DNA of 12,106 bases from an uncultured Clostridia bacterium (lineage in GTDB: Bacteria; Bacillota; Clostridia; Christensenellales; UBA1242), in assembly GCA_944377765.1 (NCBI GenBank), contig CALWFX010000050.1, positions 1-12,106 of the forward strand, given 5' to 3'. Positions 3,917 to 12,106 of the stretch are shown here, one piece after another (the first letter of the stretch is position 1; the number at the start of each line of letters is the position of its first letter). Position numbers and translations under genes: made by a program. The notes beneath the pieces are model-generated. The model worked only from the letters and a program-made list of their open reading frames with translations. It was not told the origin of the DNA and ran no database searches.

Positions 3917-6628
3917 TTAATTCTCTTCTTTTAGCATACAACAGTTTTTGTATTTCTTTCCGCTTCCACAAGGACATGGGTCATTTCTACCTATCTTTTT
4001 TGCTGTGTTTACAACTGTTTTTTGAATTTTTCTTTCCTGTGGGCGTTCTTGTGGGTCATATTTTTTTGCCACTGTGTTTTTTAAATTTGTTTCTGGTCTT
4101 GGTTCTGGACGTCTAACTTCAATTTTTGTGTTCAAAAGCACAAGACAAGTGGTTTCCCTAATTCTTTCAATCATTTTATCTAACATTTCAAACCCATCTT
4201 TCTTATATGCTAAAATTGGGTCTTGGTTACCAAAACCACGAGCAAAAATTTCATTTTTCATGATTTGCATATCGTCAATATGGTTCATCCAATTTGTGTC
4301 AACAACTTTCAAAAGCACAAACTTTTCAATCTTTTCAAAATCAATACCAATTTTTCCTGCTTCCTGCATTCTTTCAAGATAACGATTTTTAACAATTTCC
4401 AAAAGTTTTTCGCTGAAATCTTCAATATCAAAACCTTCGCAAAGTTCTTCAGTTATCAAATTTTGACCTTTTTCAAGAAGACCATTTTCCACTTCTTTAT
4501 TAATTTTTTCATAATCCCAATCAAAATATGGTTTTTCAGGGTCTATACAACGATTTGCATAAGTTGCAATAAGATGTGGCATCATGTTCATAATTTGCTC
4601 GTGAACACTTTCTCCATCAAGCACACTGTTTCTTTGCTTATAGATAATTTCTCTTTGAGCATTCAAAACATCATCAAATTGAAGGACTGTTTTTCTGATT
4701 GCAAAATTCTGCATTTCAATTTTCTTTTGTGCAGATTCAATTTGTCTTGACATAATTTTAAGTTGAATTGGAGTATCTTCTTCAAGTTTAAAGAAAGTTG
4801 CAAGTTTCTTAAATTTCTCTCCAGCAAAACGACGAATAAGGTCATCTTCAAAAGAGATGAAGAATACACTTGAACCCGGGTCACCTTGACGAGAAGCACG
4901 ACCTCTTAACTGATTGTCAATACGCCTTGACTCATGGCGTTCTGTTCCAATAATGTGAAGACCACCTGCTTCTTTCACTTCTTCTTTCTCTTGGTCGGTT
5001 ATCTTTTTAAATTCACTATAAAGTTCATTATATCTTGCTCTCGCCTTATTTAAATCAACACTATCAACAGTGTTAAAAGCAGTTGCATAAGAAATTTGTT
5101 CGTCGGTATAATTTTCTTCCTTCATCTTATGCTTTGCCATAAACTCTGGATTACCACCAAGCAAAATATCAGTTCCACGCCCTGCCATGTTGGTGGCAAT
5201 TGTAACAGCACCCTTTCTTCCTGCTTGAGCCACAATTTGACTTTCCATTTCGTTGTTTTTAGCGTTCAAAACAGTATGTTTAATTTTAGCTTCTTTTAAG
5301 GCTTTTGAGATAAGTTCACTCTTATCAATTGTAATAGTTCCCACCAAAATTGGTTGCCCAGTTGCATGTCTTCTTTTAATTTCTTCAACAATTGCCCTAA
5401 TTTTTCCCCTTTCGGTTGAGAAAATAATGTCTGGCTCATCTTTACGAATATTTGGCAAGTTTGATGGAATTGTAACAACATCAAGTTTATAAATTGCATT
5501 AAACTCTGCTTCTTCAGTTTTAGCCGTTCCTGTCATACCAGAAAGTTTGTCATATAAACGAAAATAGTTTTGGAAAGTGATTGTTGCAAGAGTTTTGTTT
5601 TCATCCTTAATTTCCACACCTTCCTTTGCTTCAATTGCTTGATGAAGACCATCATTATATCTTCTTCCCGGCATCAAACGCCCAGTAAATTCATCAACAA
5701 TAACAACTTCACCATCTTTAACAATATAATTTTCATCACGAAACATAATGAAATTTGCCTTTAAAGCGTTGTTAATATGATGGTTAAGTTCAAGGTTATC
5801 AATATCAGACAAGTTGTCGAGTTTAAAATATCTTTCTGCTTTTTGAACACCGCTTTCAGTTAAGTTTAAAGCCTTTGTCTTTTCATCTTTTTCATAATCT
5901 TCAGGTTTTAAGGTTTTTGCAAAGCGTTGTGCTTGAATGTATTGTTCACTTGATTTCATTCCACGACCAGAGATAATAAGCGGAGTTCTTGCTTCATCAA
6001 TAAGAATGGAGTCAACTTCGTCCACAATGGCAAAATAATGTCCGCGTTGCACTCTCTGCTCTTTTGTTATTGCCATGTTATCACGAAGATAATCAAAACC
6101 AAGTTCATTATTTGTGCAATAAGTGATATCGCAAGCATATGCTTTTCTTTTTTCAACTTCGCTCATATTTGAAACTGCAATTCCAACAGAAAGCCCTAAA
6201 AATCTATATACTTTTCCCATCCATTCTGCGTCACGCTTTGCAAGATATTCATTGACAGTTACAACATGAACACCCTTTCCTGTTATTGCGTTAAGATAAG
6301 CTGGAAGTGTTGCCACCAAAGTTTTACCTTCACCAGTTGCCATTTCTGCAATACGCCCTTGATGAAGAGCAATACCGCCAAGAATTTGCACATAAAAGTG
6401 ACGCATTTTCAAAACTCTATCACTTGCTTCACGCATAACTGCATATGCTTCAGGAAGAAGATCCATCAGACTTTCTCCATTTTTATACCTTTCTTTAAAA
6501 TCTTCAGTGCAATTTCTTAAATCGTCATCACTATAAGCACGATATTTTTCTTCAAGTGCAATAACTTTATCTGCAATTTTTTTCAATTTTTTTACTTGTG
6601 ATTTATTTTCATTTCCAAAAAGTCCCAT
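3917..6628 (-). CDS. secA: Preprotein translocase ATPase SecA
   Basis: A full-length 903-residue SecA, the ATPase that pushes unfolded preproteins through the SecYEG channel at the cytoplasmic membrane. Walker A is ATGEGKT (97-103) and Walker B is DEVD (203-206). The preprotein cross-linking domain follows, then the second nucleotide-binding half with TNMAGRGTDILLGGNPEF and the HESRRIDNQLRGRASRQGD motif. Helical scaffold and wing domains come next. The C-terminus carries the zinc-binding CPCGSGKKYKNCC, which in the family contacts SecB or phospholipids and ribosomes. All key motifs are intact. The start MGLFGNENKS is preceded by GGAG about six bases upstream. It is transcribed alone, with its own terminator, and divergently from the 1346-residue gene. 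Nothing shows a SecM-like upstream regulator. Confidence 0.98.
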   Translation of the reverse strand: MGLFGNENKSQVKKLKKIADKVIALEEKYRAYSDDDLRNCTEDFKERYKNGESLMDLLPEAYAVMREASDRVLKMRHFYVQILGGIALHQGRIAEMATGEGKTLVATLPAYLNAITGKGVHVVTVNEYLAKRDAEWMGKVYRFLGLSVGIAVSNMSEVEKRKAYACDITYCTNNELGFDYLRDNMAITKEQRVQRGHYFAIVDEVDSILIDEARTPLIISGRGMKSSEQYIQAQRFAKTLKPEDYEKDEKTKALNLTESGVQKAERYFKLDNLSDIDNLELNHHINNALKANFIMFRDENYIVKDGEVVIVDEFTGRLMPGRRYNDGLHQAIEAKEGVEIKDENKTLATITFQNYFRLYDKLSGMTGTAKTEEAEFNAIYKLDVVTIPSNLPNIRKDEPDIIFSTERGKIRAIVEEIKRRHATGQPILVGTITIDKSELISKALKEAKIKHTVLNAKNNEMESQIVAQAGRKGAVTIATNMAGRGTDILLGGNPEFMAKHKMKEENYTDEQISYATAFNTVDSVDLNKARARYNELYSEFKKITDQEKEEVKEAGGLHIIGTERHESRRIDNQLRGRASRQGDPGSSVFFISFEDDLIRRFAGEKFKKLATFFKLEEDTPIQLKIMSRQIESAQKKIEMQNFAIRKTVLQFDDVLNAQREIIYKQRNSVLDGESVHEQIMNMMPHLIATYANRCIDPEKPYFDWDYEKINKEVENGLLEKGQNLITEELCEGFDIEDFSEKLLEIVKNRYLERMQEAGKIGIDFEKIEKFVLLKVVDTNWMNHIDDMQIMKNEIFARGFGNQDPILAYKKDGFEMLDKMIERIRETTCLVLLNTKIEVRRPEPRPETNLKNTVAKKYDPQERPQERKIQKTVVNTAKKIGRNDPCPCGSGKKYKNCCMLKEEN

Positions 6629-6646
6629 ACTAACTCCATTTTAATA

Positions 6647-6739
6647 ATTATATCAATTTTAGCAAAAAAATAAAAAAAATACAACCTTTTTAAATTAAAA
6701 ATTAAGAGCAAAGTATAATAATAAAGTAAAAACAAACAA
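6647..6739 (-). promoter_or_regulatory. Probable secA promoter region with two candidate -10 boxes
   Basis: On the minus strand two candidates are visible. One is TTGTTT (6739-6734), 16 bases, TATACT (6717-6712), giving a leader of about 77 bases. The other is a perfect TATAAT (6652-6647) with only a T-rich, weak -35, giving a leader of about 12 bases. I cannot decide between them from sequence alone. Confidence 0.4.
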
Positions 6740-6757
6740 ATTTAAAGTCAAAATTTG
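6737..6757. repeat. Inverted repeat between secA and the 1346-residue gene
   Basis: CAAATTT (6737-6743) and AAATTTG (6751-6757) are perfect inverted arms with a seven-base spacer. The right arm overlaps the -35 box of the forward promoter and the left arm overlaps a candidate secA -35 box. It could be an operator affecting either gene, but AT-rich arms arise easily by chance. Confidence 0.3.
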
Positions 6758-6783
6758 ACATAATACGCTTTATGTGGTATAAT
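6755..6783 (+). promoter_or_regulatory. Perfect consensus promoter of the 1346-residue gene
   Basis: TTGACA (6755-6760), exactly 17 bases, then TATAAT (6778-6783) with TGG directly before it (6775-6777), an extended -10 box. Every consensus position matches. Transcription should start near 6790, about 20 bases before the ATG, with GGAGG at 6801-6805. Strong expression is expected unless it is repressed. Confidence 0.88.
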
Positions 6784-6809
6784 TTAAAAAATGATGTGAT
6801 GGAGGATAT

Positions 6810-9800
6810 ATGACTAATTTAGAAAATGAACAACAAAATATTGAACTTGCTACTGAAATTTTTACCGCTTTTCCTGAAGACTATAAAAAATTTACCGATA
6901 CATTGCAAATTCCAGAAGAATTAAAAGATGAAAAAGAAATTGAAAATTTCAAAGCACAAGAATTCATAAAGTTTGTAATATCTGATAGCAATAAAGAAGG
7001 CTATTCTGAAGATTTTGTTAAAATTTCAAAAGTATACCAAGATCCGCAAGAATTAACCACTCGCCTTATTTACTCTTCTTTAAGAAGTGAAAGCTTCACT
7101 AAATACATACAAGAAAATAATGCTGAGCCTACATCTCAAATTTTAAGGTTAAAATTTTATGATGTCGAAAAGCAAGATGAAAACCTTAAGGAAGAATTTG
7201 AAAAAGCAAATGCTCTTGCAGAAAAATATGGCAAATCAAATGTTATTGCCACAGCAATTAGATATGCTATGACTTACAGCAATGATATGCCTAAAACCGA
7301 TAGCCTTGAATTTTTTGCCGAAACTATTAAATTTTTTGAAGAAGAAAGTAAACTTGTTGATGGCAAACTTACAGATGATTTCTTAGAAAAAGTTAGTATA
7401 ACAAATATCTTCCTTAGTGATGGTCCAACCAGTCTTACAAATGCACAAGTTCTTGCCTCTCAATATGCAAAAGAACATCTTGAAGGAGAAAATGGGTATC
7501 TTCAATTTAAAGCAGAAAATGAAGATAAATTTGAACATTTAAGTGAAGCTGAACTTGAAAGCACTCTTGCCAACATTTTCTATGCGCGAGAAATGTTAAA
7601 ACAAGGTAAAGTTTTTGATATCAAAACTGGCACTTTTATTTCTAAAGAAGAATTTCAAGAAAATTTATTTAAAGAGAACACTCCTGTTGGAAGAGATATT
7701 ATTGGAGAAAGTGGAAGTCTTACTGGAAGTAAAACCAAATCACAAGAACTTGTGGAGTATAGAATTGGCGACAAAGTGATTGGCGTAAGTCAGGATATCA
7801 AGTTAAACAACAACTTCGCTCCACAAAAACTTATCTCAACAACTGATAAAGAAAACCTTATCAGCATCATTCGTGATGGAAAAATTCTTGCAAACTTCAC
7901 AAAAACTGATGATGGAAAAGTGAGATTAACTTTTAGCGATGATGAAACCTGTCGGAAATTTACTAGATTTTATAAAGATTACAAAATTGACGATGCTAAT
8001 GTCGTTTATGATGATAGTGGCAATATTCAATCAATAACTTTTGACACTGTTATGGTCGACCAAAACTTAGATATCAGAGTTAAAAGTGCCAACAATAAAA
8101 TTGGTTGTGTTTTCTCTGCGTTTGGGCTTCAAATCAGTGATGGCGAACACAATGCAGTTTATAGGAATAACGAAATTCAAGGTCGTGATTCTTCTGAAAT
8201 TCCACCTTTTGACATTGCTTTAAGTGATGAATTTATTAGAGCTAGCATTGAAGCACAACAAAATGAAAGAATGGTTGACGAGAGAGCTTTCAGAATTGTT
8301 GAAAGTGGTAAAAATGGTTACACTAATGCAAAAATCACTAACCAAGCATTTAACACCGTTTTAATTGGTGCAATGTTAAATTCTCAGAACCTTTTAAAAG
8401 TTAATGAAGGTTACCAAACACAAGAATATGGAAAAGTCCAAGCAGGATATATTAAAACTCATGTTTTCACAACAAAAAATACTCATGAAAATAATCAACC
8501 TGAATTGGAACAATTCAAATTTGTTGAACACATAAATTCCAAAGGTCAAAGAAGACTTTATGGGTATTTCAGCATTGAAAGAAGTGTTGATGGCAAAACC
8601 GAAAGTTTTAGAAAACTTAAAACACGACTTTATGAAGTTGGAAGTATCGACTATTATCCACCAAAGAAAGAAGGAGAAAAACCACAACTTCAAATTGTTT
8701 TAAGAGAAGGCGGAACAAGTGGAAATGCTTATACTTTAACCTATCCTGTTGATGAAGAAAATCCAAATTTGGCAAAATTTATGCAAGAAACAGTGCCTAC
8801 ATATCAAAGTGACTTTCAAAATTTCAATCAGGCAACCAGTGAAAATATGTATATTACAGCAAGGCCTTATCAAAACGAAACAGAAATAAATCCATTTTTA
8901 AGAACAGCAAACTTAAGTAAAAGTGAACGAGAAGCAGAAACTACCCCTACAGGAACTGGCGGAAGTGGTGGAAGCGGTGGTAATGGCGGAAGTGGTGGAA
9001 GTGGGAATACAACTATCATTAACGATGACCACAGTGTTCACGACAGCCACAATGTTACAGGTGGAACACCTGATTTAACCGAAACCAATGACCTTTTAAG
9101 ACAAATTGCTGAAAACACCAAAAAAGATAAGAAAGATGACAAAAAGGATGACAAAAAAGATAAAGTAGAACCAGACAAAGAAGGTGATAATCCTTTCAAA
9201 AAATGGGAAAATTGGCTTGGTGCTTCCATGGCTCTTATGGTGATTGGCTTCTTTGTGCCTTTCCTTATTCCAATTGCAATAGCAACTCTTGGAGCAACTG
9301 TTATTGTCAGTCAAAAACCTTGGGAATGGGCTAAAAAGGCAGAAGAAGAAAGAATTGGCAGAGCAAAACTTGCTGTTGAACTTGACAAACAAAAAGAACT
9401 TGTTAAATCAAAAAATCTCACTCGTCTTGCACAAATGAATAAAAATTATGCTGATGAAAAAACAGCAATAGAAAAACATATAGATGCTCTTAGAAAACAA
9501 AACGAAGCACTTGAAAAGCTCAATTCAAAAGGTAGGCTAACTGACAAACAAAGAGAAGACTTAACAAGGCAATATAATGAATTAAATGCCGAAATTGACT
9601 ATATTGAAGATCGTTTACCTAAAGCAAGAGGTGAACATGACACAGAAGTTATAAATGCTGCTGCTATAGGAAATAAGATAGCCGAGAAAAATTCCAGATT
9701 GACGGAACTTGGCAGACAACAAGAAACTTATCTTGGCGAAAAAACAAGATTGGAAGGCGAACTTCAAGCTAAGGAAACTGAATTTGAAAAGTTTAAAAAA

Positions 9801-10850
9801 CAAAATCAAGAAAACATGAACAAAGAGCTTGCTGAAGCAAAAACTGATGATGATAGAGCTGCAATTAGAGAAAAATATAAGGAATTCGAAGCTAACAAAA
9901 AGAGAGAATTAGAAGAAGCACGTGCTAAAACTAAACAAGCTCTTGCTGAAAATGAGAAAAACAATCCAGCAGCTGAAATAGAAAAATTGACTAAAGAAGT
10001 TGAAGAAGAGAGAGAATTACTTAGATTAACTGAAGAAAAAATTTCCAAATTAAAAAGCGAGATTGGCGAATTAGAAGCAAAACTTCCTACTCTTCAAGAA
10101 AAAAGCAAGGCATTGAATATTAAACTCGACAGAGATGAAGTTTTGGCTAGCCTTAGCGTGCTTCCTGAAGAAACAAGACTTGCTATTATTGAAAACAATA
10201 ATAGACAAATTGAAGCATTAACAAAACGCTGTGAATTACTTGATAGAACAACTGAAATAAATAAAAAATTAATTGACAAAATTTCAAAAAACGAAAAATA
10301 TAAGCAAAGAGAAATAAAGCAACCATTAGATAGTTTTGATACTTCTTCTTATGAACAAACTGAAACCAGCAATCATGAAACAATTGATAATCAAGAAAAG
10401 AAGCAAGAACTTAAAACTTTTGCAGATGGCATTATGACAAGACTTCAAGAAGCAAAAACTCAAGAAGACATTGAAAAAATATTAAAAGAAGTTGATGAAA
10501 GAAGTGCAACTGCAACTGATACTTCAGCTCTTAAAGCACAACTTGCAGCGCAAAGAACAAAGACTTCTAATCTTCAAGTTGAACTTGCCACTCTTAACAA
10601 TAATTTAAGTGGAATGATTGGCGAAGAAAGAGATAAGCAAAATGAAGAAATTAAAAAGAAAGAAGAAGAATTAAAGAAAAGCCAAACTGAAGAAGAAAAT
10701 TTGGACAAAAAAATTAAAGAAACAGAAAAATATGAAGATGGTTTCAAAAAACTTAAAGATATGATAAAAGCAAAAAAAGAAGAATTAACTGCTTCAACCG
10801 CAACAAGTGCTTCTGCACATATTCCAGATGATGAACATACCGCACATTAA
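6810..10850 (+). CDS. Unrecognised 1346-residue membrane-anchored coiled-coil protein
   Basis: I cannot match this protein to a known family. The start follows GGAGG by four bases. There is no signal peptide. Residues 1-300 look mostly helical and acidic; about 305-700 look mixed or beta-rich (FDIALSDEFIRASIEAQQ near 472-489). Then come a Gly/Ser linker (715-732), a short Asp/His-rich stretch (DDHSVHDSHN), a Lys/Asp linker (771-785) and one hydrophobic stretch (803-833) with prolines at 817 and 821. After this lie long charged heptad-like helices (about 842-1165), a polar linker (1171-1195), a second coiled coil (1196-1325) and the tail IPDDEHTAH. Trp- and Lys-rich segments flank the hydrophobic stretch on both sides (KKWENW, KPWEWAKK), suggesting both ends are cytoplasmic. 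Only three cysteines occur. No enzyme motif or Walker box is visible. It is a single-gene unit with its own promoter and terminator. A structural, scaffolding or envelope-organising role is a guess from the architecture. Confidence 0.93.
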   Translation: MTNLENEQQNIELATEIFTAFPEDYKKFTDTLQIPEELKDEKEIENFKAQEFIKFVISDSNKEGYSEDFVKISKVYQDPQELTTRLIYSSLRSESFTKYIQENNAEPTSQILRLKFYDVEKQDENLKEEFEKANALAEKYGKSNVIATAIRYAMTYSNDMPKTDSLEFFAETIKFFEEESKLVDGKLTDDFLEKVSITNIFLSDGPTSLTNAQVLASQYAKEHLEGENGYLQFKAENEDKFEHLSEAELESTLANIFYAREMLKQGKVFDIKTGTFISKEEFQENLFKENTPVGRDIIGESGSLTGSKTKSQELVEYRIGDKVIGVSQDIKLNNNFAPQKLISTTDKENLISIIRDGKILANFTKTDDGKVRLTFSDDETCRKFTRFYKDYKIDDANVVYDDSGNIQSITFDTVMVDQNLDIRVKSANNKIGCVFSAFGLQISDGEHNAVYRNNEIQGRDSSEIPPFDIALSDEFIRASIEAQQNERMVDERAFRIVESGKNGYTNAKITNQAFNTVLIGAMLNSQNLLKVNEGYQTQEYGKVQAGYIKTHVFTTKNTHENNQPELEQFKFVEHINSKGQRRLYGYFSIERSVDGKTESFRKLKTRLYEVGSIDYYPPKKEGEKPQLQIVLREGGTSGNAYTLTYPVDEENPNLAKFMQETVPTYQSDFQNFNQATSENMYITARPYQNETEINPFLRTANLSKSEREAETTPTGTGGSGGSGGNGGSGGSGNTTIINDDHSVHDSHNVTGGTPDLTETNDLLRQIAENTKKDKKDDKKDDKKDKVEPDKEGDNPFKKWENWLGASMALMVIGFFVPFLIPIAIATLGATVIVSQKPWEWAKKAEEERIGRAKLAVELDKQKELVKSKNLTRLAQMNKNYADEKTAIEKHIDALRKQNEALEKLNSKGRLTDKQREDLTRQYNELNAEIDYIEDRLPKARGEHDTEVINAAAIGNKIAEKNSRLTELGRQQETYLGEKTRLEGELQAKETEFEKFKKQNQENMNKELAEAKTDDDRAAIREKYKEFEANKKRELEEARAKTKQALAENEKNNPAAEIEKLTKEVEEERELLRLTEEKISKLKSEIGELEAKLPTLQEKSKALNIKLDRDEVLASLSVLPEETRLAIIENNNRQIEALTKRCELLDRTTEINKKLIDKISKNEKYKQREIKQPLDSFDTSSYEQTETSNHETIDNQEKKQELKTFADGIMTRLQEAKTQEDIEKILKEVDERSATATDTSALKAQLAAQRTKTSNLQVELATLNNNLSGMIGEERDKQNEEIKKKEEELKKSQTEEENLDKKIKETEKYEDGFKKLKDMIKAKKEELTASTATSASAHIPDDEHTAH

Positions 10851-10856
10851 TAATTT

Positions 10857-10890
10857 AAAAGGAAGATCAAAAGTCTTCCTTTTATTTTTA
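10857..10890 (+). terminator. Intrinsic terminator after the 1346-residue gene
   Basis: AAAAGGAAGA (10857-10866) pairs perfectly with TCTTCCTTTT (10874-10883) around a seven-base loop, followed by a T-rich run. It starts six bases after the stop codon and separates this gene from ychF. Confidence 0.85.
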
Positions 10891-10908
10891 TTATTCTTGC
10901 AATATTAA

Positions 10909-10937
10909 TTGAAAAAAGTTTTTATTTTTGCTATAAT
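10909..10937 (+). promoter_or_regulatory. Promoter of ychF
   Basis: TTGAAA (10909-10914), a 17-base spacer and a perfect TATAAT (10932-10937) with TGC before it (10929-10931), an extended -10 box. Transcription should start near 10944, about 25 bases before the ychF ATG. Confidence 0.8.
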
Positions 10938-10968
10938 ATACAAGACTTTAAAAAATTGGAGAAATAAA

Positions 10969-12063
10969 ATGAAAATTGGTGTTGTTGGGCTTCCTAATGT
11001 TGGAAAAAGTTCCCTTTTTAATGCAATAACAAATGCTGGAGCAGAAAGCCAAAATTATCCTTTCTGCACAATTGAACCAAACATTGGTGTGGTTGATGTG
11101 CCAGACGAAAGGCTTGAAGTTTTAGGCAAAATGTATAACACTCAAAAAATTACCCCTGCAAGCATTGAATTTGTTGATATTGCAGGACTTGTTGCTGGTG
11201 CCAGCCATGGCGAAGGGCTTGGAAATAAATTTTTAAGCCACATAAGAGAAGTTGATGCCATTGTTCATGTTGTTCGTTGCTTTGAAAATGATAAAATTAT
11301 CCACGTTAATGGCACTATTGACCCAAAACGCGACATCGAAACAATTGAAACAGAACTCGCTCTTGCCGACCTTGAACAAGTTGATAAATTTTTGGAAAAA
11401 AATTCAAAACTCGTCAAACAAACTGGAGACAAAAGTTTGCTTACAACAGTAAATATGCTTTCAAAAATTAAGGAAGTTTTGGAAAAAGGTGGACAAGCAA
11501 GAAGTTTAAGTTATAACGAAGACGAACAAAAAATTTTAAAGAACTTTGCCCTTCTCACTGCAAAACCTGTTATTTATGTTGCTAATATTGGCGAAAACGA
11601 CCTTGCAAAAGAAACAAATAAATATGTTGAAGTAGTTAAAGAAATTGCCAAAGCAGAAAATGCAAAAGTTGTTGCCCTTTGCACGAAAATTGAAGAAGAA
11701 CTTGCAAGTTTAGATAAAGATGAAAGACAGATGTTTAAAGACGAACTTGGAATTAAATCAAGCGGACTTGAAAAGTTGGTTGTGGCAAGTTATGACCTTT
11801 TAGGACTTATGAGTTACCTTACCGCTGGCGAAAAAGAAGTGAGAGCGTGGACTATCACAAAAGGCACAAAAGCCCCTGCCGCCGCTGGTAAAATTCACAC
11901 TGACTTTGAAAAAGGCTTTATTAAGGCAGAAATTGTGTCATATGATGACCTTGTTGAAGCAGGTTCATTTACTCATGCAAAAGAAAAGGGTAAAGTTAGA
12001 ATTGAAGGAAAAGACTATGTTATGCAAGATGGTGATGTTGTGCTTTTCCGCTTCAATAACTAA
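10969..12063 (+). CDS. ychF: Ribosome-associated ATPase YchF/OLA1 (Obg family)
   Basis: A 364-residue protein, the usual length of YchF, a TRAFAC-class P-loop protein that binds ribosomes and hydrolyses ATP rather than GTP. The start is the ATG at 10969 (MKIGVVGLPNVGKSS), since GGAG lies seven bases upstream. An in-frame reading from 10909 would begin inside the promoter. The P-loop is GLPNVGKSS (7-15), switch I contains YPFCTIEPNIGVV (30-42), and G3 is DIAGL (70-74). At the G4 position NIGE (206-209) replaces the NKxD of GTPases, the known reason for ATP preference. A coiled-coil insertion lies around 125-195. The C-terminal TGS domain (about 279-364) is intact, ending in DGDVVLFRFNN. It has its own promoter, and the next gene begins 34 bases downstream with no terminator between, so they may be cotranscribed. 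Confidence 0.97.
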   Translation: MKIGVVGLPNVGKSSLFNAITNAGAESQNYPFCTIEPNIGVVDVPDERLEVLGKMYNTQKITPASIEFVDIAGLVAGASHGEGLGNKFLSHIREVDAIVHVVRCFENDKIIHVNGTIDPKRDIETIETELALADLEQVDKFLEKNSKLVKQTGDKSLLTTVNMLSKIKEVLEKGGQARSLSYNEDEQKILKNFALLTAKPVIYVANIGENDLAKETNKYVEVVKEIAKAENAKVVALCTKIEEELASLDKDERQMFKDELGIKSSGLEKLVVASYDLLGLMSYLTAGEKEVRAWTITKGTKAPAAAGKIHTDFEKGFIKAEIVSYDDLVEAGSFTHAKEKGKVRIEGKDYVMQDGDVVLFRFNN

Positions 12064-12097
12064 CACACAAGTAAAAATAAAAGAAATAAGGAATAAT

Positions 12098-12106
12098 ATG
12101 GAAATT
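12098..12106 (+). CDS. Start of a further gene, cut by the right edge
   Basis: AAGGAA (12088-12093) is followed four bases later by ATG GAA ATT at the end of the window. The spacing after ychF and the ribosome binding site suggest the first three codons (MEI) of a downstream gene in the same transcript. No identity can be given. Confidence 0.5.

Noticed and set aside
4223..4750. Open frame on the plus strand inside secA (175 codons)
   Set aside because: It is the antisense of an intact secA; its Phe/Ile/Asn-rich translation is typical of a reverse-strand shadow.
8952..9005. Gly/Ser repeat as a sign of a cloning or engineered linker
   Set aside because: The codons are varied and match the local usage, and flanking sequence is ordinary genomic DNA, so a natural flexible linker is the simpler reading.
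9120..9164. AT-rich direct repeat as a CRISPR or phage attachment site
   Set aside because: It is an in-frame Lys/Asp codon repeat within the large gene, without spacers or integrase genes nearby.
10909..10968. N-terminal extension of ychF by 20 codons
   Set aside because: It coincides with the promoter, and YchF proteins begin directly at the M-K-I/x-G-V-V-G-L-P motif.
1..12106. Alternative genetic code with TGA as Trp, suggested by the lack of TGA stops
   Set aside because: Trp is written TGG throughout and long frames are open under the standard code; TAA preference is expected in AT-rich DNA.

Overview
This AT-rich window reads like the chromosome of a low-GC Gram-positive bacterium, probably an uncultured Bacillota (Clostridia-like) lineage. 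The grounds are strong AGGAGG-type ribosome binding sites, TTGACA/TATAAT promoters, many extended -10 boxes, hairpin-plus-T-run terminators, cysteine-containing (zinc-type) S18 and L31 proteins and the rpsF-ssb-rpsR order. The standard bacterial code fits: all stops seen are TAA or TAG, Trp is TGG, and frames stay open. I see no mobile element, CRISPR array, rRNA or tRNA.

Layout. 1-1397 (minus): an unusual in-frame fusion of a divergent DUF1385 membrane domain to PrmC, the release-factor glutamine methyltransferase. It is cut by the left edge just before the expected NPPY motif. 1469-1699 (minus): a small protein of unknown role. 1834-3212 (plus): a promoter, a leader hairpin and the operon rpsF-ssb-rpsR-rpmE, ending in a terminator whose loop contains the rpmE stop codon. 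3231-3815 (minus): an unrecognised 194-residue protein with its own strong promoter and a palindrome at the predicted start of transcription. 3917-6628 (minus): secA with its own terminator. 6629-6809: a divergent promoter region. 6810-10850 (plus): an unrecognised 1346-residue protein. It has a large soluble N-terminal part, a Gly/Ser linker, a Lys/Asp linker, one hydrophobic hairpin-like segment and about 480 residues of mainly coiled coil, and is driven by a perfect-consensus promoter. 10969-12063 (plus): ychF, followed by the first three codons of another gene.

Most genes are core housekeeping functions: translation (S6, S18, L31, PrmC, YchF), replication and repair (SSB), and protein export (SecA). 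The two parts that are not ordinary are the 1346-residue membrane-anchored coiled-coil protein, which I cannot match to any family, and the DUF1385-PrmC fusion, which retains a plausible internal ribosome binding site and start for a separate PrmC. Promoter, palindrome and leader calls come from reading the sequence only.
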